Of a stretch of DNA of 64,000 bases, positions 55,951 through 64,000 are shown piece after piece. The notes below the pieces were generated by a model that had not been told where the DNA came from, did no database searches, and saw only the letters and a list, made by a program, of their open reading frames with translations. The stretch spans positions 387,001 to 451,000 of the forward strand of contig CAMPEX010000001.1 of the NCBI GenBank assembly GCA_946807835.1, written 5' to 3'. This DNA comes from Ailanthus altissimus (lineage: Eukaryota > Streptophyta > Magnoliopsida > Sapindales > Simaroubaceae). The position numbers and the translations under genes are program-made. Numbering within the stretch: the stretch's first letter is position 1; every line of letters begins with the position of its first letter.

Positions 55951-57390
55951 TTTTGCACCAAAGGACACCATTTTGTACCATTTTCGCTCGTTTTTAACCA
56001 ATGTACTCATTTTAAACACTTATATTGTAAAATCTTTTATTTTTTATGATTATTGCATAATATGTCTTTAATTGAAGAACTTATCAAGTATTTGACGTCG
56101 ATTTGTTAAGAATTTTTTGTTCTCTTGATAAGATCTTTGATGAAATATATATATATATATATATTAGCTTCACTGTTTTGAGAGTTCTTTTTTTTTTTTG
56201 AAGTGTATTGCTTAATTTAGAGAAAATATAGTTGAGGGGGCAAAAGTATCTGATTTTATATCTTTTGGCTCTAAAAGATTAAAAGTTTCATGTGTGGCTA
56301 AAAAAGAATACCTATAAAAAAAGGGTATTTTCAAATATTTTCCTAGTTAAATGTTACAAGTTTGGCGCTAATATTATAGAAGAAAAACATTATGTTATAA
56401 GTTGACTAGTTGACCTAAATCTTATAGTATTATTGTAATTTTTACATTAAATAAAAAAGATAAAGATAAAATAAGATGGGAAATTTTTTAATTTGACCCC
56501 ATTTTTATTATTATATTATTTTAACCAAAGTTAAAATTTGCTCACTATTTTAATCAAAGACAACAGTTTTGGCTCGTTTTACCCCTATTAAAAATTTCGA
56601 ATTTCTCTCTTTCACAAGCTTTCACTCTCGATCTCTCTGAAAATTTGTAGATCAGCTTCTGAATCATCATATTTTGAAGATTAGAAGTATAAGAACTAAT
56701 TGTGGAGTTAAAAACATTGAAAATTAGCAAACAATAGTGAGTTTTTATTATCAATATTATTTTGTTGCGTTTATATTATTGTAACAGTTTAAATGTTAAG
56801 ATTTAGTATTAAGAATATAAAAAAGTAGTTGAAAATCGCTGTAAAATGTCAAAACTGGTGAAAAGTGGCTAGAAATGCTTGATTTTTGACGAAAAATGCA
56901 TCCTACCTATGGCGCACTAGCTGGCGTGTGCTACTATGTATTGTGCAGCATACACCGCACATTGCTGCGCAGTGTGGAAAATTTATAATTTTTATATTTT
57001 ATTTTGTTTATTAAATATTAATTTAAATTTTAAAATTTTAAATGTTATTTAATTAATATTTACATGTTAGTTTTTTAATTTCTAAATAAATTTAGTTTAA
57101 TTTTTTAAATTATTTTATGTATTAAATTTTATTTTAGTAATTATTTAAATTTTATTTTTTAATTTAATTTTTTTGAAATTTATGTAATTGTTTAGGATAA
57201 GTAAATAAAAAATTTATTTACATATAAAATAATTTAACATGTAGCTAAATATTTGTTAATAATTTGTGAAATTTTATTTAATTTTCTACTCACATACAAA
57301 TTTTTGTTTTGCTCATATACTAATAATTATTTTTTTAGGAAACAAAATATATCAAAATTATATGTAATTCCAAAAAAATGAGTTCTATTA
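55951..57390. other. AT-rich region between the two MULE copies
   Basis: No coding sequence was found. It probably holds the end of copy 1 and the start or 5' leader of copy 2: CT-rich text at 56595-56640 (TTCTCTCTTTCACAAGC) resembles a plant 5' leader. A short GC-rich patch with GCACTAGCTGGCGTG lies at 56910-56985. Long A/T-only stretches occur at 56990-57330. I could not identify terminal inverted repeats by eye. Confidence 0.4.
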
Positions 57391-60060
57391 AGATCCAATT
57401 AGTACTTACTCTAAGTTGTAGACTATCGACTTGATCAAGAAGAAGTTGACAGAAAGGCAAACATAATTATTTAAAACTACATGTTTTAGCCATTTTCTGG
57501 ATGCATATGATATTTCATTCTCAGGTATATTAGTAATGAGATTTTATTAAGACAAATGTATACTAATAATTTATATGAAGAATTGTAGTTTTATGTAGGC
57601 CAGAGGTGAATTCGATTCTCCAATCTAGAATTTGATTTGATTATGGGTTTGAGAATGAGAGATTATCCATCAGTAAAAGAGTTGAACAAAAAAAAAATTG
57701 GATAATAGATTGTGGGATAGATAATTTAAAGATAGAAGAGAGTTGACCTACAAGGATTTACATACGTGGTTCAACAAAGTTAGTTTTAGCGCTAACAATG
57801 ACACAAATGCTGTGAAAATATGTCTATTTCATTTACTTCATAAATTATTTACACCACGTGATTAGAGTAGATCCATCCAGTATTTTGTGCTTCGCCTTAT
57901 GGAAGATTTTGATATGTTTAATTCCTACCCATAAGACATGATTTTATGGAGTGTGCTTTACAATAACTTAAGCATAACGCCAGTTAAAAAATTAATGAAG
58001 TCAAAAAAGGGCGCGATCAAGAAAAGTAATCATATAACATGTATGTTTTTGGTCATGCATTCGTGGTAAATAATTCTTTCCATTCATTATTGTATCAAAA
58101 TGCAAAATACATATATATATATATATATAGTTTTTTTTTATTGCATTAAAGAAGATAAGAAAATAGTGTTATTTGAGATTGTTATTTTAATTATCTCTTT
58201 GGATCTATGAGGCGATCCTGATATGTGGATCAATATTTTCATATAAGGGGTGTGATCATTTTTCTCACCTTTTAAATTTATCTAGCAGGGTCCCCCTATT
58301 GTACACAAACGATGACAACATTATCTTCAAAAAAGATAAAGATTTTGTATGTTTTTACATAGAATGAAAAATATATATTATGGGAAATTATGTTTCCCAC
58401 TAATGGTTAATAAATCTGAAATTTTTGCGTAGGTTTTGAAAGTATTTAAGAAGTTGGTGCCCCATAAACATGAGAAGAATGAGAACTATTACATGGTAGC
58501 CAAATTGTGCATTTCATCAAAAGAATGGGGAGGGGTTCTCTTACTCAAGCATATTGCAAAGTCGAATATCCAATTCACTCATCCTATGGATGATATGGAT
58601 GTTCAACGTGGCTATCCATTGGAAGCCCAGCCAATGTTTGGACCAACGGTATAATAATTTAATATATTGTTTTTGATTTACTATATAATGTTGATGAGTA
58701 TTACATTGTGAATATTGATTATAATTACTTATGTATAGTTTTAGCCACACACATTGCAGTATAATGTTCTAAAGAAGAAAATTGATGATCTGCGGGACAA
58801 GATGCAAGTTATGAAAACAGAGCTAATGACCAATATGGACAAGAGCAAAACAGAGCTAATGATCAGGATAGACAAGGACAAAGTAGAGCTCTTGCATCAA
58901 ATGAGTCTCATGATGCAGTACCTTAAGTCATCCAGGATGTATGAGGATGTAGATCAGATGATGGTATATTTGTACATGAAGTTGATTTGGTACAAAGTTA
59001 ACAAGTCAATGTATTGATTTGTTTTAGAGTAGAGAATGCATAGCCAATGACGTTTAGACACAAACTCTAGCGGCTGAATATTAACATCAATAGCACCTAG
59101 ATATGCAGCATGCAACTAAAAGCCCCGTAAATGTTTAAATTATACATGATATTGCTATAGAAGGGGTCAGCATGTATAAGCACCAGTACAAGTCTGCTTG
59201 GGTTAAACATACTCCTTATACCAGTACAAGTCTGCATGGTGATTGATTCTTATAAATGAAGCAAACTTAAAGAACTTCAGGCTTGGATAAATAATAATAA
59301 CCTGCAACAGCATATTTTCTTACATCGACTCGATGCTAATGGGGATTGGTTTAAGGAGATCGTGAATCCCACTGTCTTGATGATTTGGTAAGACATTTTA
59401 TTTTATGTGAGTTTTTTAACAGTATCAATACTTATATATATTATGTGAGATTTTGTAGCATACTAATGAGTATCTAAAGGTAGTCTGTACACGACAGGAT
59501 AATTTTTGGCAAATGTACTCATCGTATTGCACAGTTACAAATGCATATATTTTATGTGAGTTTTTTTTTTCCCTAGTTGTTGTTCACATTACATTATAAT
59601 ACTTTTGATTAACTTTGATGAGTTTAATGTTATATATTTACTTTTAGAAGTACATTAGACAAATATTCAAAACGTAGAGCCATTTAGTAGTCGAGATGTA
59701 ATGGAATGCTGTATTATTGTCATATCACAGGGACAAAGGATGATTTTACTAGTGGTAAAGCATGGTGTATTTACTTATATGTTCATTGAGTATCTCATGT
59801 TGGGTCAACCATTTGATTTCTTCCCTGAGGTTAGTGCCTTTTTAGACAAAAGATAGCTATGGATTTGTGGGCCCATGCTCGACAAGATGTATGGACGACA
59901 AAAATATTTTATATATGTGCATTTGTGTAATTTTTATTATTGTGTTTGATGGATATGTGTAGAGATGATGTATAATTGTATAGAAGTGTCTTTTTTTTAT
60001 GTGATTTATAGGTTTTGGGACACCTATAAAATAGGAAAACTTTGTCGAATTTTAGTAGAA
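57391..60060 (+). pseudogene. MULE copy 2, DUF1985/Ulp1-like protease gene
   Basis: This is a decayed gene of the Ulp1-bearing MULE class, with exons separated by AT-rich introns. The DUF1985-like part lies at 57620-57990 (FDLIMGL...MRDYPSVKELN, LHTWFNKVSF, KICLFHLLHKL, MEDFDMFNSYP). A coiled-coil segment lies at 58754-58970 (VLKKKIDDLRDKMQ, repeated KTELM and KDKVELLHQM). The C-terminal protease remnant is near 59745-59880 (ending in IAMDLWAHAR). The C48 catalytic Cys region cannot be read cleanly because of frameshifts. It converges with the transposase at 60680-62420, the same arrangement as copy 1. Confidence 0.72.
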
Positions 60061-60679
60061 TGAATATAAGTCTTGTGTGATTTTAAAACATAAAGGCACT
60101 TATAAAGGCATATAATATGTAAAATAAAAGTTTGAATCTCAAGTACTATACTGTGAACATTTATAAACTCTTATTAAGTAGAAATTCTATTGAAATTTTG
60201 GCAGTCTCCCTTATGTTTTGGACATCCCAAACTATCAACTTACAAATATGAACACTTTTATAAAATCTAACATATGTTTCTATACTTCCACACTTTCTAT
60301 AACTTATTCACATCTCTCAACTGCCAACATCAAATGAAAAATACATCTATAAGTAACAAATTTCTAAGTGCATAAGACAAAGTTAATACATAATGGCATC
60401 AAATGCCAAAAATAGCATAATAGATATTCAAGTTCAAAAGTCTAATACAATAAATTACTATAAGCCCTAATGACAAAATGGTCTATAAATCACATATGGG
60501 AACCCTCAACTCGGGAAATCGATGTAAAATTACGCCTAGGGGTACAAGCTGTTCCTTCTATCTTATATAGGTCTTAAAACAAAGAAAAATAATAGATTTG
60601 GCTAATAATATAGTGAAATTCAAGATTAAATATAAATTTTAGTTTTAAAAACAAACATATACCAATTGTTATGTAAAGC
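60061..60679. other. Spacer between converging MULE genes
   Basis: This is AT-rich DNA between the 3' ends of the Ulp1-like gene and the transposase gene. It contains the likely transposase C-terminal tail on the minus strand but no clean frame. Confidence 0.45.
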
Positions 60680-62420
60680 AATATGGTTTTGACATATCTG
60701 TTGATTATGTCAATATTGTCTATAATGACTACAAACATTCTTTAATGGTTCCTCCCTTTAAGTTGGAATCCACTTTGCCCTACGCCTACATGCCTGCCTG
60801 ACAATACGTTATTGGAGGCTGAATGTCAATATTTCTCAACTTTTAGGATTATCCAATCTGATGGTTGCACAACAAGCTTCTTTATATCTTTTGCAACTGC
60901 ATTAATGCTCTTTGTGATATTAGTAGTCATGATATCGTATCTTCTAAAGCACCTGTTGATCGAGCCCATTTTTTAGTAACAACATCCTCATCTAAATAAT
61001 TAGTTACATCAGGTCTCTTCTTTCACATGCTGTTCATTTTGTGTTGAAATCAGAAAGGCGATATATCTTGGAAACATTAAAATAAGTAGGCAAGTATCCT
61101 TTTTTTTAAAAACTTTTCTATTGGTAACTTGTATTTTTTTTATTAAATTCTCCTTTAAGTGAAAGATGCAAAATCCATAATATTCATTAGGAAACATAAC
61201 CCGAATAACCTTTTCATTTCTATAGTGTCAATCAGATACAAGCTTAAATCTTGATGGTCACAAATTACTCCTCACAGTTTGACCATAAATCACATCCAAG
61301 AAGTATCATTTTTTGAGTCAGAAGTCTCCCATACCAATAGAAATATCTGATTGTTTCTATCTTTACATACTGTAATAAACATTATACCAATATAGACACA
61401 TTTCAAGAATGTTCCATTAACTGCAATCACCAGTTGGATGGATGACTGGAAATCTTTGATGTAGGGTCCTAACACTATAAAGAAATACTTAAAGTGACCA
61501 TCGCTGTCAATTTCCAAGTGAGTAACGTATCTGGGTTCCTCTTATTTCAACACATAGTTGTATGCAGGAAGCAATCTGAACGAATCCTCTATAGCACCTT
61601 TTGTTAATCTTAATGCAAGCTCCTTAGCTCGTTCAGTTGTAGTATATGTTATTTTAGCATCAAAATTTTCACGTATATCTACTTGAATTTCCTTCGGTTT
61701 ATAATTTCTATTAACCGATGCAAACTTATTTTTAATTACTTTACCAATAATACTACTCATAGCTTGCCGATGACTATTCCGTAATCAATCCAAAACACAA
61801 GTGTGATTTTATATCTACTCTCCTTATAATGAAAAACTGTCGCTCTTCTGTTGATACTATACGTAATCTCCATTTACATCTTTCATCATCCCATTTTACC
61901 TTAAAACAATCTTTGGTAGACTTATGAATTTTGAAGCCCGAATTGCCCTTGAGTACTAGTATGCTTATAGCCTCATAAATTTCATCTTTACTGTTATATA
62001 ACTTTCATACAAATACATCTCGAATTTCAGTACACGATACCTTTGCCGATATGTTCAAATCAAACAGTAGTATTAGAGGCATGAACTAAAATGGGTTTTT
62101 TTACTTGAACTCTATCTTCTCTTGCATACATGACATACTCATCATGTTGCCCACAAACCAAAGTTTTAGAATCATAACGTGGTCAGCCTTCTGGTATGTC
62201 ATTTCATCCATCAACTTTTGTTCCATAATAATCATTCTCATAACCATAATTATTTGCATAACCACCATCATTTCTATGATTATTTTCATCATTATTACCA
62301 ACATCGTAACCTGTATCATAACTAACACTATTACTAATATCATAACCAACATCATTACTAACATAATGCTAGCATCAATGCCAATATCATTACCATCATC
62401 TCCATATGTCTGACTATATA
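60680..62420 (-). pseudogene. MULE copy 2, transposase
   Basis: Reading right to left: the N-terminal Asn/Asp/Gly/Tyr-rich low-complexity linker (62420-62190), a DNA-binding region (FKIHKSTKDCFKVKW and CKWRLRI near 61940-61870), and the segment at 61760-61542 (IGKVIKNKFAS, NYKPKEIQVDIRENF, ERAKELALR). The catalytic-core entry is at 61517-61290 (VNGTFLKCVYIG, VCKDRNNQIFLLVWE). FPNEYYGFCIFHLKENL lies at 61197-61147, and the C-terminal part runs to about 60680. Stops and frameshifts make it non-functional. It covers the regions missing from copy 1. Confidence 0.82.
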
Positions 62421-62720
62421 ATATATGTAAGTTGGGTTTTCGTTGAACATTGGAGGAGAATAATGATAATCATTTGGAGGGTTTGGCAAAAATATAATGG
62501 TTGAAATTGTTGGGGATATACTACTTACTTAGTTGCTACTACTTGCGGATATGAATTGATTAGGGTAGACTTATTTCTGTTCAATAGGTGCTTCTGTATT
62601 ATTTTTAAACATGGGAGCTCGAAAATATAGTGTTACACACAGAGGTATCATTTTTTTTGTAAGCTCAACCAAAAAATCACATTGTCATCATTTTCAAGTA
62701 AAATTGGTATCAATTGATAG
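62421..62720 (-). other. Upstream region of MULE copy 2 transposase
   Basis: It is homologous to 55270-55530 in copy 1 (shared phrases GTTGGGTT, GTTGAAC and CTACTTACTT-like text). It is the 5' part or leader of the transposase gene, ending at the LTR that starts near 62721. Confidence 0.5.
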
Positions 62721-63920
62721 TGTGTTAATATGCTAGGGCGCGTGCATATGGTGCGTGTTTATCATTATTTAATTTATGCATCATATACACAATTAGTTCA
62801 ACGGAAGTGAAAATCTCTATTTTCTAGTGCAATAAACACATTTAAATTTTATGTTTCATTACTGTAATGAAATTAAGGATTGAGAATCACCTGTCAAGCT
62901 TTTGAAAATTATCGACCTAGAGTCCACCATAAAGGACACTTACTGGTAATTCTATGATCCAAATAAGGTGGGCTTGGATTGCTAGAATAGTAGCTTCAAT
63001 TTTCTAGCAAAGTGTTTAACTCTTAAAAATAAATAGTGATTAACTCTTAATTATCTTGGTTAACTCTTAACTATTACTTAAACCTTTTAAGCTTGGGATT
63101 ATATTTAAACGCTTTAACCATTTGTTTAACTCTTTAAACATTATGATCAAAGCAATGAAATAGTTTTGTTTATTCAACTCTTGAATTACAAAACATAAGC
63201 TTCAAGCTTGATCATCCATGTCTACCTTTATTGGAGGATAAAGATGATAAATAGTATTTAAACAATTGAAAACACAAAAGCTCTTATCTCATTCTCTCTT
63301 TGTCGATCCCAAAAGCACCAAGTCAAAGAGAAACTCTTTTCTCTCTTCACCAAAATGTGTTTTACTCAAATGAAAGCAACTTTATCATCTATACAAGACA
63401 ATTGTTATTAATCAATTTAGCAAATACTTGGCCCACAATGTATGGCAACAATTACCCTTGCCCATTGCTTTATGTTTTATTTGCTTAATCATATTAACTA
63501 AAATAAAACACAAGCTCTTTTATTTCCATGAGGTGGCCGGATCTTTCTTTGAAAAATAGTAACACATTTCATCTTTTATTAATTTTTTCTTTTCATTGTC
63601 AAAAACACAAGGACCACAAATTATGCAAGCTCATTCCTTACAAAATATAAAATATTATATTATTACTTTGCAACAATTATCACATGTGCCTTGTTGACCT
63701 TTTAATATATAAAAGAAATACAAAACTCTTTTGCACTCTTCTTGATATATAGTTGGCCATTGACACACAAATGAAACAAAATTCATTTTTTAATTAATTT
63801 GTTTAATATCTCTCTTGTTCCAAGTCAATGCCATATGCCCCACTATACATGACATATACTATTAAGCCATTCCTACATGTTTTATGTTATATTAAAGATA
63901 TAATGGCCATTTATTCATTG
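62721..63920 (-). repeat. Copia-type LTR (J)
   Basis: It starts TGTGTTAATATGC and shares the order of blocks with the other copia LTRs (GAGAATCACC, GTCCACC, TTCTATGATCC, GGTGGGCTTGG, GCTAGAATAGTAGCTTC). It is the most divergent member here and joins pol sequence abruptly near 63920. Confidence 0.65.
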
Positions 63921-64000
63921 ATACTCAATTAGTAAAACATTATCATTATCATCTAAATATGAGGAACTATTCTTGATGTGTTTATGATAACCCGCTTTGT
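63921..64000 (-). pseudogene. Copia pre-integrase fragment at window end
   Basis: The minus strand reads KAGYHKHIKNSSSYLDDNDNVLL, split here from the window edge. It matches the pre-integrase regions of copia G (2326-2529) and copia A (44480-44560). It continues beyond the window. Confidence 0.65.

Noticed and set aside
62101..62364. Met/Val/Ile-rich 87-residue membrane-like protein
   Set aside because: It is an out-of-frame reading of the low-complexity linker of the MULE transposase.

Overview
This window is gene-poor, AT-rich nuclear DNA of a flowering plant, most likely a eudicot. It is built almost entirely of nested transposable elements: Ty1/copia and Ty3/gypsy LTR retrotransposons, Mutator-like (MULE) DNA transposons that carry an Ulp1-type protease gene, and one tRNA-derived SINE. 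The species cannot be fixed from the sequence alone. Nearly all transposon coding regions are broken by stops and frameshifts. Only two intact, convincing reading frames remain (26813-27973 and 28482-29135), and both lie inside the youngest element.

Left part (1-12156): a minus-strand copia element (3' LTR 1-1481, integrase/gag remains to about 3110, leader to about 4060), a plus-strand LTR with a Met-type primer binding site (4068-5451), a copia LTR piece (6106-7470), a minus-strand gypsy gag plus LTR (7471-9359), and a solo LTR bounded by an exact ATAAC duplication (9378-12151).

Central nest (12157-55950): the outermost layer is a MULE (Ulp1-like gene 12157-14190, transposase 14427-15425, resuming at about 54891). 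Into it went copia C (15426-51897); into C went copia A (17729-48224); into A's LTR went copia B, now a solo LTR flanked by CATAG (18732-43140). Into B went an Athila-like gypsy element of 22 kb flanked by CCACA (20276-42325). Into that gypsy went a solo LTR (GTATT duplication, 35367-36724), a SINE (22817-22997), and finally the element at 23002-32433. A second gypsy (D, 51898-54890) lies against the broken end of C. A second copy of the same MULE family follows at 57391-62720, then another copia LTR to the window end.

The standout is 23002-32433. It is an LTR retrotransposon in minus orientation, with two LTRs of equal length (about 2.86 kb) that look identical, a Met-type primer binding site and a polypurine tract. 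It has no recognisable gag-pol. Its 3.7 kb interior instead carries two complete plus-strand (antisense) transcription units: an unrecognised 386-residue protein and an intronless LOG-type cytokinin-activating phosphoribohydrolase of 217 residues. Each has a TATAAATA box about 61-63 nt before its ATG and an AATAAA signal after its stop. If LOG is expressed, this is a mobile element able to carry a cytokinin-activation gene around the genome.
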